A stretch of 64,000 bases of DNA from contig NZ_RCWY01000001.1 of the NCBI RefSeq assembly GCF_003688625.1, forward strand, positions 930,001 through 994,000. Direction: 5' to 3'. This document shows, piece after piece, positions 35,320 through 43,938 of the stretch (its first letter is position 1; every line of letters starts with the position of its first letter). This DNA comes from Sphingomonas sp. PP-CE-3A-406. Its GTDB lineage: Bacteria > Pseudomonadota > Alphaproteobacteria > Sphingomonadales > Sphingomonadaceae. Made by a program: the position numbers and the translations under genes. The notes beneath the pieces are model-generated. The model did no database searches. It was not told the DNA's origin and saw only the letters and a program-made list of their open reading frames with translations.

Positions 35320-37698
35320 TCATGCCTGCGTCAGTCCGGCACCGCGCAGCCTGACGCTACGCCCCGGCACCAGCGTCACGTCGACGGTGCGGTCGCCCAG
35401 CCGGATCCGGAGGCGTCCGTGGATCGTGGAACGGAGAACCGCTTCGGTCAGCGTGCCGCGCTCCCACCGCACGTCCACCACGCATGCTCCGCGTGCGCGC
35501 AAGCCGGTGATCGCCCCGGTCGGCCACGCGCGCGGCAATGCCGGGAGCAGCAGGATCTCGTCGCCACGGCTCTGCATCAGCATCTCCGCGATCGCGCGCG
35601 TGCCACCGAAATTGCCGTCGATCTGGAACGGCGGATGCGCGTCGAACAAATTGGGATAGGTGCGCGCGGGGCCGAGCAGATAGGCGAGGATACGGTGCGC
35701 GTGCTCGCCGTCGCGCAGCCGCGCCCACAAATTCGCGCGCCATGCGGTCGCCCAGCCGGTCGATTCGTCGCCGCGGATCTCGAGCGAACGCCGTGCCGCG
35801 TTGGCCAGCGCGGGCGTCGCGTCGAGATCGATCTGCTCGCTCGGGAACAGGCCGTAGAGATGCGAGACGTGGCGATGGCGCTGTTCTGGCGCGTCTGCAT
35901 CCCAGTCGGCCTGCCATTCCTGCAACTGGCCGCCGCGACCGATCCTGTCGGGCGCCAGCCGCGCACGGGCCGCCGCCAGCTGCGCGACGAACGCCGCGTC
36001 GGTGCCGAGCAACGTCGCCGCCCTGCCGGTCTGGTCGAACAAGTCGCGCAGGATCTGCATATCCATCGCCGGCCCCGCGCAGATCGATGCGCCCTTCGGA
36101 TGCACGTTCTCGGGCGACAGCGACGGATTGGTGACCAGCGCGCCGGTCTTCGGATCGGTCTGAAGCGTGTCGAGGAAGAACAGCGCCGCGCCGTGCAGCA
36201 GCGGGTAGATCGACCGCAGGAAGCCGAGATCGCGACTATAGTCGTAATGGTCCCACAGATGCGTGCACAGCCACGCGCCGCCGGTCGGCCACAGCCCCCA
36301 TTGCGCGCCATCGATCGGCGCAGTCGCGCGCCACAGATCGGTGTTGTGATGACCCACCCAGCCGCGCGCGCCGTACATCGTCTTCGCCGTCCGCGCGCCG
36401 GTGACCGCCAGCTCGCGCACCATCTGCACCAGCGGCGCGACGCATTCGGGCAGCGCAGTGACCTCGGCCGGCCAGTAATTCATCTCGGTATTGATGTTGA
36501 CGGTATATTTCGACTCCCAGGGCGGGCTGGTCTCCGCGTTCCAAATCCCCTGGAGGTTGGCCGGCTGACTTCCCGGTCGCGACGACGCGATCAGCAAATA
36601 GCGTCCGTAATTGAAATACAGCGTGGCGAGCGCAGGGTCGGCCGCGGCGCGATCGGCCAGCACCCGCTCGTCGGTCGGCCGATCGACGATCGCGGTCCGG
36701 CCGAGGTCCAGCCTCACCCGCCGAAACAGCGCGCGGTGCGCCGCGGTCGCGTCCGATCGCAGCCGAGCGAAGCCGCGCCGCGCCGCGCCCTCGACCGCCG
36801 CCAGCGTCGCCGCGTCGGGATCGCCGCCGACATCGTCGAACCGGCGATAGCTCGTCCCCATCGCGACCAGCAGCGTGACCGACCGGGCGCCGGTGACGCG
36901 CAGTCGCTCGCCGTCCGCCGCCACCCTGCCGCCGTCTGCCACGACCCGCACGCGCGCCGCGAACCGCAATCTGCCCGCAACGCCAGCCCGCGCGGCGTTG
37001 CGACCGGTCAGCGTCAGCATCCCCCCCGCCGCGACGACACCCGCGTCCGGTTGCGGCGACGTCAGCCCGACCAGCAGGTCGAACGGTCGGTCGCCGGTCA
37101 TGTGCACTGCGATCACCTGCTCCCCCGGCGATGCGAAGATCTCACGCCGGAACCGCGTCCCGCCGAGCGTGAAGCTGGTCGTCGCGATCGCCGCATCGAG
37201 ATCGAGCTCGCGGGTATAGGCGCTCGCCTCTCCCGCTACACCCGGCAGCTCGAGCAGCAGGTCGCCGACCGGCTGATACGCCATCTGCGTCTTCGGCACG
37301 CCCATCAGCCGCCCATTGGCGAGCGTCTGCGCCTCCGCGAACGCACCCGCCTCGATCAGCCGCCGCACCTCGGGCAGCGCCGCCCGCGCGTCCGGGTTGA
37401 CCGGGTCGTATGGCCCGCCGGACCACAACGTGTCCTCGTTCAGCTGCAACCGCTCGCGCGTCGTGCCGCCGAACACCATCGCACCGAGCCGCCCGTTGCC
37501 AACCGGCAGCGCTTCGGTCCAGACCTTGGCCGGCTGCCGATACCATAACCGCGTTTCACCCGGCGCGGACATTGCCGCCTCAGCCGCCCTTGGCAGCGCC
37601 AATGCCGGCACGGCCAGCGCGACGGTAGCTCCCACGCCTTCAAGCAATTCGCGACGCGACGGCGATGCGTGCGGTCCCTTGGCGGACAGTTCGGTCAT
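35320..37698 (-). CDS. GH95 family alpha-L-fucosidase/alpha-L-galactosidase, exported
   Basis: Inverting exo-glycosidase of 792 residues. Tat-like leader SRRELLEGVGATVALAVPAL (about 15-34). Family marks are WTEALPVGNGRLGAMVFGG and LNEDTLWSGGPYDP in the N-terminal beta domain, NLQGIWN, the active-site Asn stretch VNINTEMNYWPAE (about 400), HHNTDLWR, GAWLCTHLWDHYDYS and the acid region LQEWQADWDADAPEQRHRHVSHLYGLFP. ATG at 37698 follows GGGAGAAGG closely. First gene of the GH95-esterase-GH43 operon. Targets could be fucose or L-galactose on xyloglucan. Divergent from a second GH43 gene across a 240-bp promoter region. Confidence 0.9.
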   Translation of the reverse strand: MTELSAKGPHASPSRRELLEGVGATVALAVPALALPRAAEAAMSAPGETRLWYRQPAKVWTEALPVGNGRLGAMVFGGTTRERLQLNEDTLWSGGPYDPVNPDARAALPEVRRLIEAGAFAEAQTLANGRLMGVPKTQMAYQPVGDLLLELPGVAGEASAYTRELDLDAAIATTSFTLGGTRFRREIFASPGEQVIAVHMTGDRPFDLLVGLTSPQPDAGVVAAGGMLTLTGRNAARAGVAGRLRFAARVRVVADGGRVAADGERLRVTGARSVTLLVAMGTSYRRFDDVGGDPDAATLAAVEGAARRGFARLRSDATAAHRALFRRVRLDLGRTAIVDRPTDERVLADRAAADPALATLYFNYGRYLLIASSRPGSQPANLQGIWNAETSPPWESKYTVNINTEMNYWPAEVTALPECVAPLVQMVRELAVTGARTAKTMYGARGWVGHHNTDLWRATAPIDGAQWGLWPTGGAWLCTHLWDHYDYSRDLGFLRSIYPLLHGAALFFLDTLQTDPKTGALVTNPSLSPENVHPKGASICAGPAMDMQILRDLFDQTGRAATLLGTDAAFVAQLAAARARLAPDRIGRGGQLQEWQADWDADAPEQRHRHVSHLYGLFPSEQIDLDATPALANAARRSLEIRGDESTGWATAWRANLWARLRDGEHAHRILAYLLGPARTYPNLFDAHPPFQIDGNFGGTRAIAEMLMQSRGDEILLLPALPRAWPTGAITGLRARGACVVDVRWERGTLTEAVLRSTIHGRLRIRLGDRTVDVTLVPGRSVRLRGAGLTQA

Positions 37699-37801
37699 CC
37701 TTCTCCCTTCCGCGATCATCACGAGCGGATCTGCGGAAGACCGGACCCTGTCCGACACTCGCCACGCCGCCCGTTGCACCTGCGTTGGGACGGAGCGTAA
37801 C

Positions 37802-37815
37802 TTGGTACCGGTATC
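37802..37815. promoter_or_regulatory. LacI-like element TTGGTACCGGTATC
   Basis: Semi-palindromic GGTACC-containing sequence about 105 bp before the GH95 start. It resembles the inverted site at 11036-11050. Probably a sugar-responsive repressor site. Confidence 0.35.
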
Positions 37816-37872
37816 TTAGCTACCCCCAAGCCACCTGTCGCCGCTTCGGAGCACGCGGCTGGCCTTCAAGAA

Positions 37873-37886
37873 TGTTAGCGCTATAG
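37873..37886 (+). promoter_or_regulatory. xyl-box-like LacI operator before GH43
   Basis: TGTTAGCGCTATAG matches the first 11 bases of the Caulobacter xyl box read as TGTTAGCGCTACCA. The same stretch holds a wider inverted repeat TTAGC...GCTAA (37875-37892). It lies about 53 bp before the GH43 start. Confidence 0.5.
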
Positions 37887-37938
37887 TGCTAAGGCAGCAG
37901 GCGCGTTCAGTGCCGCGAGACGACGGGAGAGGACCACC

Positions 37939-39603
37939 ATGACGCGCTTCGATCGATATGCAGGCGCCGCACTGCGCGCGACCGCCGTCCTGCTTGCAGG
38001 CACGGCCGCCGCCGCCCCGGCAAGCGACGCCCCCCGGTTCAGCCGCTTCACCTATGACGGCCACGCGCAGGAGCAGGTCAAGGCCGCCGCCGGCGAGTAC
38101 CGCAATCCGATCCTGTCGGGCTATTACCCCGACCCGTCGGTGACCCGCGTCGGCGACGACTTCTACCTCGTCCTGTCGTCGTTCGCGCATTTCCCCGGGC
38201 TGCCGATCTTCACCTCGAAGGACCTCGTCCACTGGACGCAGATCGGCAACGCGATCGATCGGCCCGAACAGCTCGACTTCACCGGCATGCGCACCTCGCA
38301 GGCGGTGTTCGCGCCCGACATCTCCTACCACGCCGGCACCTTCTACATCGTCAACACCTGCGTCGAGTGCAAAGGCAACTTCGTCATCACCGCGAAGAAC
38401 CCGGCCGGTCCCTGGTCCAATCCGACCTGGCTGCCGTTCGAGGGGATCGATCCCTCGATCTACTGGGAGGGCGACAAGGCCTATGTGGTCAACAACCGCG
38501 CGCCGAACGAGCCGCCGCGCTACGACGGCCACCGCGCGATCTGGATCCAGGAATTCGACTGGCGCGCGGGGAAAATGGTCGGCGAGAGCACGCAGCTGAT
38601 CAACGGCGGCGTCGACCTGACCAAGAAGCCGGTCTGGATCGAGGGACCGCACATCTTCCGCAAGGACGGCTGGTATTACCTGACCGCGGCGGAAGGCGGC
38701 ACGAGCGTCAACCATTCGCAGGTCGTGTTCCGGTCGCGGCAGTTGCGCGGCCCGTTCGTGCCGTTCGCGGGCAACCCGATCCTGACGCAGCGCGACCTCG
38801 ATCCCGCCCGCGCCAACCCGATCACCTCGTCGGGCCATGCCGAACTCGTCCAGACCGCCAAAGGCGACTGGTGGGCGACCTTCCTAGCGGTCCGCCCGTA
38901 TGACGGCGACTATTACAACATAGGCCGCGAGACGTTCCTGCTGCCGGTGACGTGGAAGGATGGCTGGCCGATCATCCTGCCCAAGGGCCAGGCGATACCA
39001 TTCGTCGGCGAAAAGCCCGATCTGCCCAAACAACCCGCGTCCAAGATCCCGACGAGCGGCGATTTCGGCTATGTCGACGACTTCGACGGCACCAAGCTCG
39101 CGATGCAGTGGATCGGCGTGCGCACCCCGAAACAGCCCTTCTACCGGCTCGATCGCGGCGACCTCGTGCTCGGCAAGGGTACGCCGATCGGCGACCTGTC
39201 GGGCGTGCCCGCGTTCGTCGGGCGGCGTCAGCAGCATCACGTCGCGACGATGTCGACCACGGTAAAATTCGCACCGGACATTGACGGCGACCGTGCCGGC
39301 CTCGCGGCGATGCAGAGCGACCGAAACTATCTGGTGTTCGGCGTCACGCGGATCGCCGGCAAGACCGTCGTCGCGCTGTATACCGCGGCCGACGGGCGCG
39401 AGCGGCTGGTCGCGTCGGCCCCCGTCGCGGTCGGTCCCGTCACGCTGACGATCCGCGCCGACGGCGGGACGATGGCGTTCGATTATCAGGTCGCGGGCAC
39501 CCGCCGCACGCTGTCGGACAAGGTCGACGCACGCTTTCTCAGCACCAAGTCCGCGGGCGGGTTCGTCGGGACCGTCGTGGGACCCTACGCGTGGACGCAT
39601 TGA
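37939..39603 (+). CDS. GH43 glycoside hydrolase (beta-xylosidase type, XynB-like), exported
   Basis: 554-residue inverting glycosidase with an N-terminal export signal (TAVLLAGTAAAAPA). Catalytic acids are Asp65 in GYYPDPS, Asp171 in GIDPSIYW and Glu235 in IEGPHIF. NHSQVVFRSR and GHAELVQTAKGDWWATFLAVRP are typical of two-domain beta-xylosidases, as is the C-terminal beta-sandwich (about 365-550: DFDGTKLAMQWIGVRTP). It has its own promoter with an xyl-box-like site, opposite the GH95 operon. Unlike the GH43 at 32.6 kb it belongs to the xylosidase-like branch with an extended FAPDISYH region, so the two probably differ in linkage or chain-length preference. Confidence 0.9.
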   Translation: MTRFDRYAGAALRATAVLLAGTAAAAPASDAPRFSRFTYDGHAQEQVKAAAGEYRNPILSGYYPDPSVTRVGDDFYLVLSSFAHFPGLPIFTSKDLVHWTQIGNAIDRPEQLDFTGMRTSQAVFAPDISYHAGTFYIVNTCVECKGNFVITAKNPAGPWSNPTWLPFEGIDPSIYWEGDKAYVVNNRAPNEPPRYDGHRAIWIQEFDWRAGKMVGESTQLINGGVDLTKKPVWIEGPHIFRKDGWYYLTAAEGGTSVNHSQVVFRSRQLRGPFVPFAGNPILTQRDLDPARANPITSSGHAELVQTAKGDWWATFLAVRPYDGDYYNIGRETFLLPVTWKDGWPIILPKGQAIPFVGEKPDLPKQPASKIPTSGDFGYVDDFDGTKLAMQWIGVRTPKQPFYRLDRGDLVLGKGTPIGDLSGVPAFVGRRQQHHVATMSTTVKFAPDIDGDRAGLAAMQSDRNYLVFGVTRIAGKTVVALYTAADGRERLVASAPVAVGPVTLTIRADGGTMAFDYQVAGTRRTLSDKVDARFLSTKSAGGFVGTVVGPYAWTH

Positions 39604-39689
39604 CCGCGTGACGGCGTAGGTCAGGCATGCGCCCGCGAGTGCGGATGCATGCTTGACGCTGGCGCCATGCTCTCCGACTGTTGGGCGCG

Positions 39690-41255
39690 ATGGCTTACCC
39701 CCCCAATCCCCGCTGGTCGAGCGACCTGATGCAGGCCGCGCTGGCGCTGCACGACAATCAGCTCCACGTCGCCGAGCCGCTGCTGAAGGCCTATCTCAAG
39801 CGCGATCCGTTCGATGCGCGCGCGATCCGCATGCTGGCCGAACTCGCCGGGCGGATCGGGCGATACAAGGACGCCGAGACGCTGCTGCGGCGCGCGGTCG
39901 AACTCGCCCCCGGCTTCACCGCGGCGCGCGCGAACCTCGCGCTCGTGCTTTACCGCCAGAACCGCGCGCCCGAGGCACTGACCCTGCTCGATGCGGTGAT
40001 CGCCGACGAACCCGACAATCCCGGCCATGCCAACCTCAAGGCGGCGGCGCTCGGTCGGCTCGGCGGGTTCGAGGATGCGATCACGCTGTACGAAAAGGTG
40101 CTTCACGACGCCCCCGATCAGCCGCGCGTTTGGCTGAGTTACGGCCATATGCTCAAGACCGTCGGGCGCCGCGACGACGGTATCGCCGCGTATCGGCGCG
40201 CGCTGTCGCTCCAGCCGACGCTGGGCGATGCGTGGTGGAGCCTCGCCAACCTCAAGACGGTGCGGTTCGATGACCACGATATCGCGGCGATGGAGGCGGC
40301 CCTCGCGCGCGACGACGTCGGCGACGAAGACCGCTTCCACCTCGACTTCGCGCTCGGCAAGGCGTTCGAGGATCGCCGCGACGCCGCCCGCTCGTTCGCG
40401 CATTACGACGCCGGTAACACGCTGCGCCGCAAGCGCATCAGCTATGATGCCGACGAGACCACCGCGTTCGTCGACCGCAGCATCGCGGTACTGACCCCAG
40501 CGCTGCTCGACGCGCGTCGCGGACAGGGGTGCGACGCCCCCGACCCGATCTTCGTACTCGGCATGCCGCGCGCCGGCTCGACGTTGATCGAACAGATCCT
40601 CGCCAGCCACAGCCTGGTCGAGGGCACCACCGAACTCCCCGACATGCCCGCGATCGCGCGCGGCATCGCCGACTATCCGGGCGCGATCGACACCCTATCA
40701 GCGACAGCGTTGCGCGAGACAGGCGAGGAGTATCTGCGCCGCGCCGCAATCCAGCGCCGTACCGAGCGCCCGTTCTTCATCGACAAGCTCCCCAACAACT
40801 GGGCGCACGTGCCGCTGATCCTGCTCGCGCTGCCGAACGCGCGGATCATCGACGCGCGGCGCGACCCGCTCGACTGCTGCTTCTCGAACTTCAAACAGCA
40901 TTACGCACGGGGGCAGACGTTCAGCTATTCGCTCGACGATCTCGGCCGCTATTACCGCGATTACGTCCGCCTGATGCGCCACGTCGACACGGTCGCGCCG
41001 GGCCGCGTCCACCGCGTCGATCACGAAGCGCTGATCGACAACACCGAGGTCGAGGTCCGTGCGCTGCTGGCCGCGTGCGGACTCGACTACGAGCCCGCCT
41101 GCCTCGCTTTCCACGAGACCGATCGCGCGGTGCGCACCGCGAGTTCGGAGCAGGTCCGCCGCCCGATCAACCGCGACGGCGTCGATGCGTGGCGACCATA
41201 CGAAACATGGCTCGACCCGCTGAAAACTGCGCTCGGTGACCAGCTCCGCGCATGA
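39690..41255 (+). CDS. TPR-repeat sulfotransferase family protein
   Basis: 521-residue protein with several tetratricopeptide repeats (about 10-200: AEPLLKAYLKRDPFD, AETLLRRAVELAPGF, AITLYEKVLHDAPDQP, GIAAYRRALSLQPTL) and a C-terminal sulfotransferase domain. The 5'-phosphosulfate loop is PRAGSTLIEQILASH (Pro293 onward), followed by RDPLDCCFSNFKQHY as the 3'-phosphate region. Predicted to move sulfate from PAPS to an unknown acceptor bound through the TPR part. ATG at 39690 is preferred to the TTG at 39681. It has no signal peptide, so it is probably cytosolic. It is followed after 113 bp by a TBDR gene, an arrangement suggesting a shared substrate; the acceptor cannot be inferred. Confidence 0.85.
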   Translation: MAYPPNPRWSSDLMQAALALHDNQLHVAEPLLKAYLKRDPFDARAIRMLAELAGRIGRYKDAETLLRRAVELAPGFTAARANLALVLYRQNRAPEALTLLDAVIADEPDNPGHANLKAAALGRLGGFEDAITLYEKVLHDAPDQPRVWLSYGHMLKTVGRRDDGIAAYRRALSLQPTLGDAWWSLANLKTVRFDDHDIAAMEAALARDDVGDEDRFHLDFALGKAFEDRRDAARSFAHYDAGNTLRRKRISYDADETTAFVDRSIAVLTPALLDARRGQGCDAPDPIFVLGMPRAGSTLIEQILASHSLVEGTTELPDMPAIARGIADYPGAIDTLSATALRETGEEYLRRAAIQRRTERPFFIDKLPNNWAHVPLILLALPNARIIDARRDPLDCCFSNFKQHYARGQTFSYSLDDLGRYYRDYVRLMRHVDTVAPGRVHRVDHEALIDNTEVEVRALLAACGLDYEPACLAFHETDRAVRTASSEQVRRPINRDGVDAWRPYETWLDPLKTALGDQLRA

Positions 41256-41368
41256 TCCGTGGTAAAAACGTCACGCTCGCGTAATAAAGCTGCAAAATAC
41301 GCCGGCTTCGTTTGACCTTCGCTGCACCGCACCACAGTCTCTGCGCATAATCGCTTGGGGGCTCGCGC

Positions 41369-43918
41369 ATGCACATATTCGATCGTCGGTTGTTGATCGG
41401 CTCACTTCTCGCCTCCTCGGCAATCGTGTCTCCCGCCTACGCCCAGACCGATCCTGCCGCCGCCCAGACACCGGTTGCCGCCCCTGCCGCGCAAACCGCA
41501 GGCGAATACGAAGGCGACATCGTCGTCACCGCGCAGAAGCGCGACCAGAGCATCCAGAGCGTCCCGATCAGCATCCAGGCGATCGGCACCAAGCGGCTCG
41601 ACGATCTCAACATCTCGAACTTCAACCAATATACGCAGTTGCTGCCGTCGGTGTCGTTCCAGACGACGCAGCCAGGCTCGACCGTCGTCTACATGCGCGG
41701 CGTCGCATCGGGTGGCGACGGCAATCATTCGGGCCCGCTGCCGTCGGTCGGCACGTATCTCGACGAACAGCCGGTGACGACGATCGGCGGTACGCTCGAC
41801 GTCCACATCTACGACATCGCGCGGATCGAGAGCCTCGCCGGGCCACAGGGCACGCTGTACGGCGCGTCGTCGGAAGCCGGCACGATCCGGATCATCACCA
41901 ACAAGCCCGACCTCAGCGGTTTCTACGGCCGGGTCGACGGCGAGGTGAACAGCGTCAAGTCGGGCGGCATCGGCAGCAAGCTCGAGGGCATGCTCAACAT
42001 GCCGCTGTCGGGGTCGGCGGCGCTGCGCGTGGTCGGCTTCTATCAGCGCGATGCAGGCTATATCGACAACGTCGCCGGGTGCCGCAGCTACCTGCCCGAG
42101 CCGACCGCGACGTCGTGCACTTCCGCGAACGGCGGCGTGGTCGTCGACAATGCCGCATTCGTGAAGAAGAACTACAACGACACCGAGACCTATGGCGGCC
42201 GCGCCGCGCTGAAGGTCGATCTTGACAGCAACTGGACCGTGACGCCGACCGTCCTGTACCAGGAACAGCGCAACCACGGCACCTATGGCTACGACCCCAA
42301 GGTTGGCGATCTCCAGGTCCAGCATTTCTTCCCCGAATACCGCCGCGACCGCTTCATCCAGGGCGCGCTGACGATCGAGGGCAAGGTCGGCAACTGGGAC
42401 GTCACCTATGCCGGCGCGTATCTCGACCGGAAAACGTACACGTCGAGCGACTATACCGATTACGCCGAGGCGTATGACTCGATGTACTCGTCCGCGGGCG
42501 GGCTCGCCGGCTATTTCTATTATCAGGACAACGCGGGCAAGACGATCGATCCGCGGCAGAAGATCATCGGCACCGATCACTTCAAGAAGATCAGCCAGGA
42601 ATTCCGCGTTGCCTCGCCGTCGACAGACCGCTTCCGGGTCGTTTCGGGTGCCTTCTACCAGCGCCAGACGAACGCGATCTTCCAGGATTACCAGATCGCC
42701 AATCTCGGCACCGCGGTGTCGGTCAACGGATCGCCCGGTACCTTGTGGCTGACCCAGCAAAAGCGCGTCGACACCGATTATGCGGTGTTCGGCGAGGCGA
42801 GTTTCGACATCCTGCCGACCCTCACCGCGACCGCGGGGGGCCGCGCGTACATCTACGACAATTCGCTGATCGGCTTCTACGGCTTCGGCCGCAACCCGGC
42901 GATCGATCCGGCCGACGGCCGACCCTACACCGCCACGCCGTTCAACGCGGCGGGCAGCGGCCAGACCGGTGTCGCGGGATGCTATCTCGCCAATGGCCAG
43001 ACCCTGCGGCAGGCCTATCTGGACGGCGGCGACACCTCGACGCTGTTGCCGGCGACGGTCTCGGGCTCGCCGTGCACCAATCTTGCGACCTACACGACGA
43101 CCGGGCTGATCCCGAAGAAGACGCAGGGCCAGGGCGCGACCTACCGCTTCAACCTTACCTTTAAGCCGACCGACAAGGTCTTGGCCTATGCCACCTTCTC
43201 GCGCGGTTTCCGCCCGGGCGGGATTAATCGTCGCGGCGACGTCGCGCCGTATGACGCGGACTTCCTGACCAATTACGAGCTCGGCCTGAAGACGACGCTG
43301 TTCGAGCGATTGCGGTTCAATGCCGCGATCTATCAACAGCAATGGGACAAGTTCCAGTTCTCGTTCCTCGGCGCGAACAGCTTCACGATCATCCAGAACG
43401 GGCCCAATGCACGGATCCGGGGCGCGGAAGCCGATGCGAATTATTCGACCGGCGGCCTCTCGTTGACAGCTGCGGGTTCGTACACCGATGCGAAGACGCG
43501 CAACGACCTGTGCGCGACGCAGATCTGCAGCGGCGACGGCACCGACGTGCTCGCGCCATCGGGGACGCGCCTGCCGATCACGCCACGCTTCAAGGCGAGC
43601 GGCACCGCGCGCTACAGCATGCCGATCGGCACCGCGAAGGCGTATATCCAGGGCCTCGTCGCACATCAGAGTTCGGCGTCGGCGGATATCCGACTGGCGC
43701 AGGCGGCGACGCTGGGGCGGCTTCAGGCCTACACCACCGGCAACGCCTCGGTCGGCGCGGAAGTGTCCAACTTCACCTTCGAGGTGTTTGTCCAGAATCT
43801 GTGGGACGAACGCGCGGAGCTGTCGCGCTACCAGCAATGCGGCACCTGTTCGCAGCGGACCTACATCGTCACCAGCACCCCGCGCACCATCGGGCTGCGG
43901 GCTGGCGCGAAGTTCTAA
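41369..43918 (+). CDS. TonB-dependent receptor (FecA/CirA-like) coupled to an M20 peptidase
   Basis: Outer-membrane receptor of 849 residues. Signal peptide ends near 25 (VSPAYAQ), then an Ala/Pro linker and GDIVVTAQKR (TonB-box region). The plug has SVPISIQAIGTKRLDDLNISNF, VVYMRGVASGG and LAGPQGTLYGASSEAGTIRIITNKP. The barrel ends in GLRAGAKF. The VTAQKR plus GTLYGASS pattern is the large sphingomonad TBDR group acting on many small molecules. It is followed 20 bases later by an M20 peptidase gene, so a peptide-like or amide ligand is plausible. Confidence 0.92.
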   Translation: MHIFDRRLLIGSLLASSAIVSPAYAQTDPAAAQTPVAAPAAQTAGEYEGDIVVTAQKRDQSIQSVPISIQAIGTKRLDDLNISNFNQYTQLLPSVSFQTTQPGSTVVYMRGVASGGDGNHSGPLPSVGTYLDEQPVTTIGGTLDVHIYDIARIESLAGPQGTLYGASSEAGTIRIITNKPDLSGFYGRVDGEVNSVKSGGIGSKLEGMLNMPLSGSAALRVVGFYQRDAGYIDNVAGCRSYLPEPTATSCTSANGGVVVDNAAFVKKNYNDTETYGGRAALKVDLDSNWTVTPTVLYQEQRNHGTYGYDPKVGDLQVQHFFPEYRRDRFIQGALTIEGKVGNWDVTYAGAYLDRKTYTSSDYTDYAEAYDSMYSSAGGLAGYFYYQDNAGKTIDPRQKIIGTDHFKKISQEFRVASPSTDRFRVVSGAFYQRQTNAIFQDYQIANLGTAVSVNGSPGTLWLTQQKRVDTDYAVFGEASFDILPTLTATAGGRAYIYDNSLIGFYGFGRNPAIDPADGRPYTATPFNAAGSGQTGVAGCYLANGQTLRQAYLDGGDTSTLLPATVSGSPCTNLATYTTTGLIPKKTQGQGATYRFNLTFKPTDKVLAYATFSRGFRPGGINRRGDVAPYDADFLTNYELGLKTTLFERLRFNAAIYQQQWDKFQFSFLGANSFTIIQNGPNARIRGAEADANYSTGGLSLTAAGSYTDAKTRNDLCATQICSGDGTDVLAPSGTRLPITPRFKASGTARYSMPIGTAKAYIQGLVAHQSSASADIRLAQAATLGRLQAYTTGNASVGAEVSNFTFEVFVQNLWDERAELSRYQQCGTCSQRTYIVTSTPRTIGLRAGAKF

Positions 43919-43938
43919 TGCGTATTCAAGGACATAAG

